Below are positions 51,659 to 61,001 of a stretch of 64,000 nucleotides of DNA, piece by piece. This DNA is from DATJHM01 sp035493895 (GTDB lineage Bacteria > Chloroflexota > Ktedonobacteria > Ktedonobacterales > Ktedonobacteraceae). Each line of letters starts with the position of its first letter. The first letter of the stretch is position 1. The DNA lies in the NCBI GenBank assembly GCA_035493895.1, contig DATJHM010000160.1, positions 1 to 64,000 of the forward strand, given 5' to 3'. Under the pieces are notes generated by a model. That model was not told the DNA's origin. It was given only the letters and a program-made list of their open reading frames with translations, and did not search any database. The translations under genes were made by a program, and so were the position numbers.

Positions 51659-52648
51659 ATGTCTACATCGTTAAAAGTCGTCATGAATTATGATTTTCCA
51701 GCTTCGATTATAGATCAGATTCGTGAGGCGGCGCAGACAGAAGTTATTTATCAAAAGGATGACGCAGCATTTAAAGAGGCACTAGCGGAAGCAGAAATTG
51801 TGTGTGGATTTTTGCCGGGCGACAACTGGCGAGAGCTTGCGCCTCATTTGCGCTGGCTCCAGAATCCGGGAGCAGGTATCGATAAACTCCTTGATACGCC
51901 CATTATGGCCCCTGATAGTGGCGTGATTATCACGACGGCTGCGGGCGTGCATCAGTACATCATCAGTGAATATGTATTTGGAAGTATGCTGATGTTTAAT
52001 CGTTCCTGGCCGACAATGGTTGAGCTACAGGCTAAACACATCTGGCCGCACACAGCGCAGGAGCACCAGGAATACCCGCTTCGCAAACAAGAGCTGGTGG
52101 ATCGAACGCTCGGGATCGTAGGATTGGGCAACATAGGACGACGCATTGCGCAGGTGGGGCGAGCCTTTGGCATGGAGATCCTGGCCAGTCGTCACTCCAC
52201 GCAAGCGGGCGATAGCGATCCTGACGTCGACCGCCTGTTCTCGTCGGAGCAACTGCATGAGATGCTCGGTCTGTGCGACTACGTTGTGCTTGCGCTGCCT
52301 CTGACGAAGGAGACAAAACATTTGATCGGAGAGGCAGAACTACGCGCGATGCCAGCGCATAGCTATCTGGTGAACATCGGACGCGGAGATATTATTGATG
52401 AGCAGGTCCTGATTCGTGCATTGCGGGAAAACTGGATCGCAGGAGCAGGCCTCGACGTCGCCTCACAGGAGCCACTACCGGCAGACAGTCCACTGTACGA
52501 TCTCCCCAACGTCATCCTCACGCCACACATCTCGGGAGGGCATGAGCGCTATGCGGAACGACTGGGCAAATTGTTCATAGATAATCTGCGGCGCTATCGG
52601 GCCGGTCAGCCCCTGCGCAACCTCGTCAACACGCAAAAAGGGTACTAA
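51659..52648 (+). CDS. D-isomer-specific 2-hydroxyacid dehydrogenase
   Basis: The 329-residue protein has the NAD-binding motif VGLGNIGRRIAQVGRAFG and the catalytic Arg (INIGRGDIID), Glu (DVASQEPLP) and His (LTPHISGGH) of the family. It reduces 2-oxo acids or oxidises D-2-hydroxyacids; the substrate cannot be assigned. AGGAGGATC precedes the ATG. It is monocistronic, ending in an exceptionally strong hairpin. Confidence 0.94.
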   Translation: MSTSLKVVMNYDFPASIIDQIREAAQTEVIYQKDDAAFKEALAEAEIVCGFLPGDNWRELAPHLRWLQNPGAGIDKLLDTPIMAPDSGVIITTAAGVHQYIISEYVFGSMLMFNRSWPTMVELQAKHIWPHTAQEHQEYPLRKQELVDRTLGIVGLGNIGRRIAQVGRAFGMEILASRHSTQAGDSDPDVDRLFSSEQLHEMLGLCDYVVLALPLTKETKHLIGEAELRAMPAHSYLVNIGRGDIIDEQVLIRALRENWIAGAGLDVASQEPLPADSPLYDLPNVILTPHISGGHERYAERLGKLFIDNLRRYRAGQPLRNLVNTQKGY

Positions 52649-52655
52649 AAAAGAC

Positions 52656-52719
52656 CAGTAGCAAAGAGAGATAAGGCACTTCATTGCATAGTGAAGTGCC
52701 TTATCTCTCTTTGCTACTG
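52656..52719 (+). terminator. 28-bp perfect hairpin terminator
   Basis: Positions 52656-52683 and 52692-52719 are perfect reverse complements over 28 bases with an 8-base loop, starting eight bases after the dehydrogenase stop codon. The stem starts after an A-run, so it would also act on the minus strand. Its length is well beyond a usual intrinsic terminator. Confidence 0.8.
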
Positions 52720-52822
52720 TGTCACACCTCATAGCAGAGACGCGCATATACATCTATACTCTATAATAAAACAGGTCTCGTCCCAAAGGCCACCCTGTTA
52801 GTAGTATAGTATGGAGGTCTGC

Positions 52823-54610
52823 GTGTTTATTGATAATAAGTTTCCTATCCCCCTGAGAAGAGTGCTGGCGATCTCTCCTGGCCTCTTGCTCATTCTGGTA
52901 CTGCTGGCCGCTTGTGGCGGCTCTGGACCGACGGTATCAGTTCCCACGCCAACGCCGGTGTCACTATCGTTTACCACCCTGGATCTGGGTCTGCCACCAC
53001 AAGCACTCAATGCCCCTGTGGTCGGGACGGTACCCGATTCAACCATTCTTCATGTAGGTATTACCTTTAAAATTAACGAAGATCAGCTCAACCATTTAGC
53101 GCAAAATGGCCAGGGCAAGACGAATGCCACCAGCACGCCGACCAATGGCATCGAAAGCCTGGGCATAGATGATGCAACCTATCAGAAAATTAAAGCTTTT
53201 TTTGGTATTGAAAACGCCACCTTAAAACTGAGCAAATCACGTACGAACCTCGATGTTGACGCCAAAGCAAGCTCTTTTGCGCGCCTGCTACAGACACGCT
53301 TTGTGCTGCATAAATTGAATGGGCGCACCTTCTACACGCCCGATCCCGCCAAACCGCCACAGGTTCCGACGTTCATTGCAGGCTCAATTCTGGCCGTGAC
53401 AGGGCTGGACAACTACAGTCTCCCGCCAGAACATCGTACGGTGTTCGGCGGCCAGGCGCTTCAACAGACGCAGACCGTACAAAACGCCAACTGTACAACC
53501 AGCACAGCGGTCGTCCTTCCTCAAGAGGTCGCTCAGGCCTATGGATTTACGCAATTCTGGAAACAGAACTCACATGGGGAGAACATGAAAGTGAATCTGG
53601 TCGAGATCGATGGATTCACAAATAGCGATGTAAACAATTACTTCTCCTGTGTGAACTTCAAAGGCAGGCTCGACACCGTAACGGTAGGCGGCAAGGCACC
53701 AGATCCGGGCGGAGAAACTACATTAGACATTGAGATGCTCGCAGGACTGGCACCGGCAATCCATATCATCGATTATCAGACCGATACCAGCCAGAGCCAG
53801 AGCTTCGGGGATGTCTGGGGCCTGGTCAACGATAGTTTGCAGCAGATCATAAACGATAATGCCAATACACCTGATTCAGCAGGCATCGTCAGCATGAGCC
53901 TGGGCCTATCCGAAGAGTTTATGACCCACAACGATATCAGCGCCATCGACCAGAGTCTTCAGGTACTCACCAAAGCGCTCCATATGACGGTATTCGTTGC
54001 CAGCGGAGACTGCGGAGCATTCACCGATCACATCTATAGCAGCCTTTCCGTCAGTTTCCCGGCCAGCGATACCTACGCAGTCGCCGTTGGCGGGACAGTG
54101 CTGAATGTGAACAATAATGGGGATCGTGCAAAAGAAGTCGCCTGGTCGGATGGCTCAAATATCCTGGTCTGCCAGAATCAGTGGGGCACAGGAGGAGGAG
54201 TCAGCAAGCTCTTTACGCGTCCGGAATGGCAGACAGGGGCAGGGGTCCAAAACTCCTACTCAAATAGCAGGCGTCAGTTGCCGGATGTCTCCGCGATTGC
54301 AGATAACCTGCCGATCTATTATCAGGGTGAGTGGATCGCCGTAGGTGGAACCAGCGCCGCTGCGCCCATCTGGGCAGCTGGGATGGCACTGGTAAACCAG
54401 ACCCTTATACAGCAGCAGGGGGCCTATTTCTATGGGCCTGATACTTTCTATAGCGCAGCCAGCAGTGCCGGTCAACTGCATCCCTTCTATGATGTCACAC
54501 AGGGCGATAACCTGTACTACCATGCAGCGCAAGGTTGGGATTACACCACGGGTCTGGGAACCCCGAATCTGGTAGATCTCTATTCCGTGCTCAAGCAGAG
54601 TCTTCATTAA
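52823..54610 (+). CDS. S53 (sedolisin) peptidase lipoprotein with propeptide
   Basis: The 595-residue protein has a lipoprotein signal ending LLAACGG, a short Pro/Thr linker, a pro-kumamolisin-type activation domain (about 60-200) and a sedolisin catalytic domain. Visible catalytic residues are Glu and Asp in GGETTLDIE (about 296-300), the oxyanion Asp in ASGDCGAF (about 394) and Ser in GGTSAAAP (about 508), with the late TTGLGTPNL calcium region. I chose GTG 52823, five bases after GGAGG, over an ATG at 52811 that overlaps that site. It would be anchored outside and work at low pH. It follows the dehydrogenase gene but is separated by a strong terminator. Confidence 0.9.
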   Translation: MFIDNKFPIPLRRVLAISPGLLLILVLLAACGGSGPTVSVPTPTPVSLSFTTLDLGLPPQALNAPVVGTVPDSTILHVGITFKINEDQLNHLAQNGQGKTNATSTPTNGIESLGIDDATYQKIKAFFGIENATLKLSKSRTNLDVDAKASSFARLLQTRFVLHKLNGRTFYTPDPAKPPQVPTFIAGSILAVTGLDNYSLPPEHRTVFGGQALQQTQTVQNANCTTSTAVVLPQEVAQAYGFTQFWKQNSHGENMKVNLVEIDGFTNSDVNNYFSCVNFKGRLDTVTVGGKAPDPGGETTLDIEMLAGLAPAIHIIDYQTDTSQSQSFGDVWGLVNDSLQQIINDNANTPDSAGIVSMSLGLSEEFMTHNDISAIDQSLQVLTKALHMTVFVASGDCGAFTDHIYSSLSVSFPASDTYAVAVGGTVLNVNNNGDRAKEVAWSDGSNILVCQNQWGTGGGVSKLFTRPEWQTGAGVQNSYSNSRRQLPDVSAIADNLPIYYQGEWIAVGGTSAAAPIWAAGMALVNQTLIQQQGAYFYGPDTFYSAASSAGQLHPFYDVTQGDNLYYHAAQGWDYTTGLGTPNLVDLYSVLKQSLH

Positions 54611-54647
54611 CCTGCACAAAACAGAGTGCGATGCTTCCATTTTCTCA

Positions 54648-54691
54648 GCATGCTAAGAACAGAAGAGTATTCCTGAACTGCCTTAGCATGC
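54648..54691 (+). terminator. Terminator of the sedolisin lipoprotein gene
   Basis: GCATGCTAAG at 54648-54657 pairs perfectly with CTTAGCATGC at 54682-54691 around a 24-base loop, about 38 bases after the stop codon. Confidence 0.65.
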
Positions 54692-54865
54692 AGAGAACAA
54701 TATACCATTCTTGAATTTCCCTTGATTTTCATCAGCTTCGACGCCAACAAGGGCCAACGAATATGATACAATGAAGAGCGGTATCGGTATCTTGCACTCG
54801 GCACATCATAAGACAAGCACGAAAAATAGGCTTATTTCAAGATAAACGAACGCGAGAAAAAGATA

Positions 54866-55201
54866 ATGAACAACACACCAGACCGATGTAGCCAGTTACG
54901 CAAACTACATGAACAATTGACAAATCAGGTGAGGCAGTTACGCGAAAATATTGAGCAAGCGGAGCGGGAGGGCGTTGGCGCTCCCGTGGATATGCTTAAT
55001 ACGGTCAAAACGCTGCAAACATCTTTACGTAGAGTATCTCAACAATTGGAAGGTTGTCCTCCCGAAACAAGTGAAAATACGGCTCTCCCCTCCTCAGCCC
55101 TACAGCAACAGGCAAAAGTGCTTCAGAGCACACGCTGGTTCCCTGATAGCGCTCAGCAGGATGAGAGCCTGTTCGATGACCCTCTGGGTAGCATCGAATA
55201 G
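54866..55201 (+). CDS. Small coiled-coil protein
   Basis: The 111-residue protein is acidic, with a helical first half (SQLRKLHEQLTNQVRQLREN followed by IEQAEREG) that should form a coiled coil and a polar second half ending DDPLGSIE. It has two cysteines and no membrane segment. I recognise no family. The ribosome-binding site is weak (CGAGAAAAAG), so the call rests on the coding-like composition, the isolated position and the two hairpins that follow. Function unknown. Confidence 0.6.
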   Translation: MNNTPDRCSQLRKLHEQLTNQVRQLRENIEQAEREGVGAPVDMLNTVKTLQTSLRRVSQQLEGCPPETSENTALPSSALQQQAKVLQSTRWFPDSAQQDESLFDDPLGSIE

Positions 55202-55264
55202 ACAATTTGACATAATCAGTCTGATCATCGGGCCGATGTGTGAATGACGCGATATTCGTGCAAA

Positions 55265-55380
55265 CAGTATGGAAACTGCAAACCATTCAGCTTCCATACT
55301 GCTTTTGCCGCGTTATAGACAATCTCTCTTGCGCCTCTCTGGCTGATATGGGTTGCCTGATAGAGAACACCATATCAGCC
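55265..55380 (+). terminator. Two consecutive hairpins
   Basis: CAGTATGGAA (55265-55274) pairs with TTCCATACTG (55292-55301), and GGCTGATATGG (55341-55351) pairs with CCATATCAGCC (55370-55380), both perfect. They lie between the small coiled-coil gene and the convergent membrane-protein gene and could terminate both. Confidence 0.65.
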
Positions 55381-55394
55381 ATAAGAGCAAGATG

Positions 55395-56483
55395 CTATGA
55401 GAGCGCCCAGACCTTCGCATTGGAGAATATGGCTTCAGCGGCCTGGCCCGTATTAAAAACGGTAACGCCAACCTGCCCGCTGCTATAGGTACTATCCTTA
55501 TCGGTCGCAGTCCCTACCTTCTTATGGTTGACATAAAAATCGAAGGTATTGCCACGGGCTACAACGCCGATCTGATTCTCTTGATCTGCCAGCCAACCAA
55601 CATTACTGCCAGAGTACAATTCCGTGCCGGTGCCATAATCTTTATACAAGAACAAGACATCCGTGCTATCGGAGGCGACAAGAAACTTGTATGATTTGCC
55701 ACTTACTTTATCTGAGCGAAAAACCAGTCCCACAATTTCGCCCTTGAGCAGTTTCACTGTCGTCTCAAACGTGAAATTGCTGAAATTGCTCTGTGCCGCA
55801 AAACAGACATTATAGGTATTGTTTGTTGCCTCAGAGACATGGTAGGCACCGCCCGTAAACACGCAATTCGTCGTAGTATCCCAGCTACTCGCACTGCTAT
55901 TGTCGGTCAGGGAGTCATTGAGCTTCAGATTAGCGCTGAACGGATACGTATTTGCCACCGCGGTAGCCGTCGCGACAGACGCAGCAGTAGCGGCTACTTG
56001 AGCCGCAGCCGTAGTCGTGGCGTTCGCCTGAGATTGCGCCACCGCCGTCGCATCGCTGTTCACCTGATTGTTGTGCGCAGGGATCGCCACGGCTATCACA
56101 AGGCCACCTACGATCACCAGTATCGCCAGAGTCAGCAACAGAGCGAAGCGGCCTCTCGAGCGGGGCGGCTTCGGCGAAAGAGGAGGCTGGTTGGGATAAT
56201 TGAACTGTCCCGGATACTGGTTCTGTCCGGGTTGTATAGGAGGTGGAGCATACTGCGTATACTGATTATAGGGAGTCGCAGGCCCGGGTGGAGGCTGCTC
56301 TGACCCATACGGATTCCCGGCACCATAAGGATTCCCCTGGCCGTAGGGATTGTATGGATAATTTGCGCCGCCGCCTCCAGCAGGTGGTGGCGGTGGACTA
56401 TATCGTGTCGCATCATAAGAACCCGGGGCGGGTTGGCCTGGCCCGGGCGTGTGAGGCGGATAAGCATTTGGATCAGGATTCAT
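55395..56483 (-). CDS. Gly/Pro-rich membrane protein with lectin-like ectodomain
   Basis: The 362-residue protein has an N-terminal cytoplasmic region of about 110 residues rich in Pro, Gly, Tyr, Gln and Asn, a basic stretch (KPPRSRGRF), one membrane helix (about 115-137), an Ala/Thr-rich linker and an ectodomain of about 180 residues. The ectodomain (FTFETTVKLLKGEIVGLVFR, FYVNHKKVGTATDKDSTYSS, GQVGVTVFNTG) looks like a concanavalin/DUF1080-type beta sandwich with two cysteines. A closely similar domain ends the Ser/Thr kinase at the right edge of the window. The ATG follows GGAG. The protein lacks a kinase, so it may be a sensor or adaptor sharing the kinase ligand. Confidence 0.8.
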   Translation of the reverse strand: MNPDPNAYPPHTPGPGQPAPGSYDATRYSPPPPPAGGGGANYPYNPYGQGNPYGAGNPYGSEQPPPGPATPYNQYTQYAPPPIQPGQNQYPGQFNYPNQPPLSPKPPRSRGRFALLLTLAILVIVGGLVIAVAIPAHNNQVNSDATAVAQSQANATTTAAAQVAATAASVATATAVANTYPFSANLKLNDSLTDNSSASSWDTTTNCVFTGGAYHVSEATNNTYNVCFAAQSNFSNFTFETTVKLLKGEIVGLVFRSDKVSGKSYKFLVASDSTDVLFLYKDYGTGTELYSGSNVGWLADQENQIGVVARGNTFDFYVNHKKVGTATDKDSTYSSGQVGVTVFNTGQAAEAIFSNAKVWALS

Positions 56484-56630
56484 AGATCTCCATCCCTTTT
56501 CTCAAAGCGTAGCTATAGCAATTACTTCACCACACAAAACGCTCTTACAATTCATTATTCGAGGATCAATTACCGACCAACTATACGTGTGATAGGGATG
56601 AAGCAGCGATCCATGCCCTGTTTGTTGATC

Positions 56631-58613
56631 CTATGAATTCGTTTGCACCTGTTGCGCCAGCTCAACGAAATACTGGATAGCAGCGGGATTGCTCAAAGCA
56701 TCAGTACTGGCCGCCTTCTCCAGAGGAATGCCCATGAACAGCTTTTTGACCGGAACCTCAAGCTTTTTACCGCTCAGCGTGCGTGGCACTTCAGAAATTG
56801 CATGAATATCATCAGGAACGTGATGAGGAGAAACCTCGGTGCGCAGACGTAGCTTAATGCGCCTTTTCAGCTCATCATCCAGAACCACCCCTGCTTGCAG
56901 CACCACAAAGAGAGGCAGGTAATAGCGTCCTCCTGGTTGCTCCACACCAACGATCAAGCTATCGACCACCTCGGGAAAGCTTTCGACAATCCGGTAGATC
57001 TCGCTGCTCCCCATACGAATACCCGCGCGATTGATCGTCGAATCCGAGCGACCATAGATAATAGCGCTGCCACGCGGAGTAATCTTCACCCAATCGCCAT
57101 GACGCCAGACATTGGGAAACATGCTGAAATAGCTCTCACGATAGCGTGCACCACCGGGATCACGCCAGAAGAAAAGCGGCATCGAAGGCATAGGCTCAGT
57201 AACTACCAGCTCGCCTACCTCATTGATGACTGCATGCCCATGCTCATCGAACGACTCAACTTTTACCCCCAGAAGACGACATTGGATTTCGCCAGCGTAG
57301 ACGGGGAGAAGAGCCGAACCACCCACAAAAGCCGAACAGACATCGGTTCCTCCGCTAATAGAATTGAGCCAGATATCAGCTTTGACATGTTCATACACCC
57401 AGCGAAAACCTTCGGGAGGCAGCGGTGAGCCAGTCGAACCGAGCGTGCGCAAATGTTGCAGGGCGAAGTCCCGGCCCGGCTCAATACCAGCCTTCATACA
57501 TGAGGTAATATAGGCTGCGCTGGTACCAAAGAAATTCATGCCGCTCTCTTCAGCAAAGCGCCAGAGAGCATTCATATCAGGATAGGCAGGACTCCCATCA
57601 TACAAGAGCACGACACAGCCCACCAGCAACGTGCTGACCAGGAAATTCCACATCATCCAGCCCGTCGTCGTGAACCAGAAGAAACGATCGCCAGGTTTGA
57701 GATCAGTCTCCAGTGTGAGCATCTTGAGATGCTCCAGCAGAATGCCGCCATGCCCCTGCACAATAGGTTTGGGGAGACCAGTTGTACCAGAAGAATAGAG
57801 TATCCAGAGGGGATACGAAAAAGGCACCTGCTCAAAGACGAGCTCGCCCCCTGGCTCACGCAACATATCCTCCCAGGCAAGCGCGTGGACCAGTCCCTGC
57901 GTATCTGCATCAGAGAGATACGGGATCAGAATCGTCTTCTGGAGCGTAGGGAGAGCGGCCTGAATCTCTGCCACAACTGCGCGACGATCGAAAGGTTTGC
58001 CATTATAATAATACCCATCGACCGCAAAAAGCACTTTAGGCTCGATCTGCTTAAAGCGATCAATCACACTACTGGTCCCAAAATCAGGAGAACAACTGGA
58101 CCAGATTGCCCCGATACTGGCGCAGGCCAGAAAAGCGACCACCGTCTGTGGGATCGTCGGCAGATACGCCACAACACGGTCCCCCCGCTCGACGCCCAGA
58201 GCATGCAGAGAGCGAGCCAGCGAGGCAACCTGCGCCTTCAGTTCATCCCAGGAGACCTCCTGCATAGCATGACGTTCAGAACGAAAAATAAGAGCAGGAC
58301 GTTTCGTCGTCGCATTGCGAAAAACATGCTCAGCATAATTCAATTCTGCCCCCGGAAACCAGGCGGCACCGGGCATCACACGTTTCTCCAACACCGAAGC
58401 ATACGGCTGAGATGACTGCACCTGAAAATAGGTCCAGAGCGAGGCCCAGAAATCTTCCAACCTCGTAACCGACCAGTGCCAGAGCGCTTCATGCGAGTCA
58501 AAGTGCAGCTTCATCTCATGCTCTAGCCAACGCATGTAGTGGGTAATATTCGCCTGTTGCTTCATCCGTTCAGAAGGTTGCCATAACGGTTGCTCATCGC
58601 CGGGAAGAGTCAT
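56631..58613 (-). CDS. Acetoacetyl-CoA synthetase
   Basis: The 660-residue protein fits acetoacetate-CoA ligases in length and sequence. Its N-terminus (LWQPSERMKQQANITHYMRWL) matches the AACS-type start, and AELNYAEHVFRN is typical. The adenylation motifs are YSSGTTGLPKPIVQGHGG, WFTTTGWMMWNF, the Asp-containing GDWVKITPRGSAIIYGR and the catalytic Lys in PRTLSGKKLEVPVKK. It activates acetoacetate to acetoacetyl-CoA with ATP in the cytosol, feeding polymer or isoprenoid synthesis or ketone use. ATG 58613 follows AAAGGC; an upstream GTG is less likely. It is monocistronic. Confidence 0.93.
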   Translation of the reverse strand: MTLPGDEQPLWQPSERMKQQANITHYMRWLEHEMKLHFDSHEALWHWSVTRLEDFWASLWTYFQVQSSQPYASVLEKRVMPGAAWFPGAELNYAEHVFRNATTKRPALIFRSERHAMQEVSWDELKAQVASLARSLHALGVERGDRVVAYLPTIPQTVVAFLACASIGAIWSSCSPDFGTSSVIDRFKQIEPKVLFAVDGYYYNGKPFDRRAVVAEIQAALPTLQKTILIPYLSDADTQGLVHALAWEDMLREPGGELVFEQVPFSYPLWILYSSGTTGLPKPIVQGHGGILLEHLKMLTLETDLKPGDRFFWFTTTGWMMWNFLVSTLLVGCVVLLYDGSPAYPDMNALWRFAEESGMNFFGTSAAYITSCMKAGIEPGRDFALQHLRTLGSTGSPLPPEGFRWVYEHVKADIWLNSISGGTDVCSAFVGGSALLPVYAGEIQCRLLGVKVESFDEHGHAVINEVGELVVTEPMPSMPLFFWRDPGGARYRESYFSMFPNVWRHGDWVKITPRGSAIIYGRSDSTINRAGIRMGSSEIYRIVESFPEVVDSLIVGVEQPGGRYYLPLFVVLQAGVVLDDELKRRIKLRLRTEVSPHHVPDDIHAISEVPRTLSGKKLEVPVKKLFMGIPLEKAASTDALSNPAAIQYFVELAQQVQTNS

Positions 58614-58784
58614 ACTCACACTGCCTTTCACATCTTAGCGAAATCTAGCGCATCAACATTGATCAATGCCAGACAGTTATGCTTAAAAATAGGAATTTTC
58701 CGTACGCTTCTTATCTTATTATATGCTAATCCGTGATAAGTCCACAATAAGGCAGGAGAGGATTTCCGGCCCTGTGGAACGCTC

Positions 58785-60965
58785 TTATTTCGTGGTTCCC
58801 GGATAGATACCGACAAGATTCGTTTGAGCATCTGCGGCACCGGCCAGGATCACGATCTGGTCATCCGTCGGATTACCATTAGAGTCGAAAGCGATCTTAC
58901 GGCTCACCCCCTGAAAAGCATGGCTGGCATCGATCTGTTGCAGCGACGTGAGCAGTGTATCGGGCGTCAAACGCTCGTGCTGCGCTGAAAGCTGCGCGAT
59001 GCCATGGAGAAAGGCCTGCATAGCATCGTATGAGAGAATGGCATCAGCATCAGCGCGATTGAAACCGTACTTGCCGGGCTGATACTGTCCAGAAGGATCA
59101 AAGTTGTGCGCGTATTCTTGAAAAAAGAGCGGCTCCTGTGTTGCCCCCTGTTTTTCCCAGGCATCAGAGAAAGCAAATGCCGTAAATATCAGACGAGAGT
59201 AGCCCTTGTAGGCATCAAGCGAATAATCGCGCTGCACATAGAGAGCATCGCCCCCCATCACCTTCAGACACGAGTTTGGATTGGAGCAAGCAGGCAAGAG
59301 TTGAAGAAGCACACTGGCATCATTCACAAAGCCAGCAAAATAAATAAGGTCTGGCTTCTTCACTAATTGCTCAGCACGCTGAAAGCCCGCCTCGATCGTT
59401 TCAGGTTGGCCTTGCTGATAGTAGAGCTGGATCACCGTATGTTGCGGATCGGCAAAGTTGCTCTCAAAAGCCTGAGCAAGGCTCCTGCTATAGGAATCGC
59501 TATCATTGACAAAAACCGCGACCGTTTTTACATGCATTTGCTCTTTTGCATACCTGGCACCAACCTGACCCTGGACCGTATCGGGAGGAGCGACCCGAAA
59601 AAAGTAGGGTGACTGGCCCGATAAATCCATGCTAGAAGCAGTCGGAGAGACCATAGGCAGGTGCGCTGCGGACAACAGAGGTTCGGCGACCAGGGCGATA
59701 TTACTGGTAGGAAGGCCCATCACACCGAGAATTGACGGATCAGTGTGAGCTGCCTTCACGACTTGAAGTGTTACATCGCGAATGCTGGCCTGATCCTTAT
59801 TCGTCACAGCAATCAGCAGGCGCAACAGGACACCACCGGTCCGGCGTACCTGATCGTTATGTTCTTTTTGCGCCACATACGCGCCCTGCAATATATCGCG
59901 TCCCCCGCCGAGATGATCTTGAGCCAGCGTCGTAAAGACAACCAGAGTACGATACTCGAAATGGCTCGGAGCCGCTTTTACCTCATCAGATACCTGCTGA
60001 TTTTCCAGATAGATCAGCACCTCAGCATCATCACTATCCACCAGGAGAGCCTGTTGCCACTGCTGGCGAGCCTGCGTGAAATCGCCATGAGCAACATACG
60101 TCGCGGCAGCCTGTTTCAAATCGACATCTTTGCGATTGGTATCAAAGACCTTATTCCCGGTGCTGCTGATACCGATAGGAGGAGTCGTCGCCGTATTAAC
60201 TTGAGAAGTCGCCATCCTCGAGGCAGGACTCTTACTTGGAGGGCTGACAAGAGCAATACTTAGAGAAGCAACCCCAACCGCCAGCAGAGTGAGCGAGATA
60301 ATCAGCAAGCGGCCGCGATCGTGCCAGAGCTTCTCAGGCGTAGAATGCTTCAGGACAGGCAAAGGGTCGTGCAGAGAAGGATCGACCTCGGCAACGGGAT
60401 CAAAGTTCTCGCCTTGCGAGGGGAAACGAATAGGAGTAGTAGGAGAAGAAGAAGAGAAATAGTGTCTCCCCGCAGTAGGATTGCTCCATTCTTCCCGCAA
60501 GACCAGTCCACGCCTCATAACTATACCAAGGATGACAGCAGCAATAGCGATATTGGCTAAAGGAGCAATAAGAGCGATATTTGAGCTTGAATGCTGCATC
60601 ACATATATACCGAGAGCAAAAGTAATAAGTCCCACACTCAAAGCAATAATAACAGATTGCATACCAAAGGCGGCAATAAATTGCTTCATATAAGCCAGAG
60701 CATCAGAGGAGCGAGCCTGTTTCGGATATTCTTCCAGGGCGCGTGCCTGCAAAGTAGCAGGCAAAGGAGGAGGCTCGGCCGGTAAGACGGGAAGAGAGAA
60801 ATAGTGACGCAGCTTCTCATCAATCACACAATACTGGGCATATTGTTCCTGACAAAGAGCACATGATTGGATATGCTCTTCAAAGGCTGCGCATTCAGTC
60901 TCCGAGAGCATATCGATACGCAGCGTTGCGAGTTTGTGGAACCACTCATCATGTGGCTGAGACAT
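58785..60965 (-). CDS. Anti-sigma factor fused to extracellular LivJ-like receptor
   Basis: The 726-residue protein begins with a zinc-binding anti-sigma domain (His31, Cys35, Cys38 in HIQSCALC). It has three membrane helices at about 100-122, 130-150 and 220-240, separated by a Ser/Pro-rich cytoplasmic loop. After these comes a TPR-like segment (about 275-310) and then a full type-1 periplasmic binding domain to the end: VVFTTLAQDHLGGGRDILQG, GVMGLPTSNIALV, MVSPTASSMDLSG, YFFRVAPPDTVQGQ, VAVFVNDSDSYSRS, LIYFAGFVNDASVLLQ and FNRADADAILSYDAMQ. Three helices place the receptor outside. The gene follows the sigma-factor gene by 36 bases. It probably holds the sigma factor until a small ligand, perhaps an amino acid, binds. 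AAAGGATGG precedes the ATG. Confidence 0.85.
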   Translation of the reverse strand: MSQPHDEWFHKLATLRIDMLSETECAAFEEHIQSCALCQEQYAQYCVIDEKLRHYFSLPVLPAEPPPLPATLQARALEEYPKQARSSDALAYMKQFIAAFGMQSVIIALSVGLITFALGIYVMQHSSSNIALIAPLANIAIAAVILGIVMRRGLVLREEWSNPTAGRHYFSSSSPTTPIRFPSQGENFDPVAEVDPSLHDPLPVLKHSTPEKLWHDRGRLLIISLTLLAVGVASLSIALVSPPSKSPASRMATSQVNTATTPPIGISSTGNKVFDTNRKDVDLKQAAATYVAHGDFTQARQQWQQALLVDSDDAEVLIYLENQQVSDEVKAAPSHFEYRTLVVFTTLAQDHLGGGRDILQGAYVAQKEHNDQVRRTGGVLLRLLIAVTNKDQASIRDVTLQVVKAAHTDPSILGVMGLPTSNIALVAEPLLSAAHLPMVSPTASSMDLSGQSPYFFRVAPPDTVQGQVGARYAKEQMHVKTVAVFVNDSDSYSRSLAQAFESNFADPQHTVIQLYYQQGQPETIEAGFQRAEQLVKKPDLIYFAGFVNDASVLLQLLPACSNPNSCLKVMGGDALYVQRDYSLDAYKGYSRLIFTAFAFSDAWEKQGATQEPLFFQEYAHNFDPSGQYQPGKYGFNRADADAILSYDAMQAFLHGIAQLSAQHERLTPDTLLTSLQQIDASHAFQGVSRKIAFDSNGNPTDDQIVILAGAADAQTNLVGIYPGTTK

Positions 60966-61001
60966 ACATCCATCCTTTATAGTCTTGCACACACATAGCA
61001 C

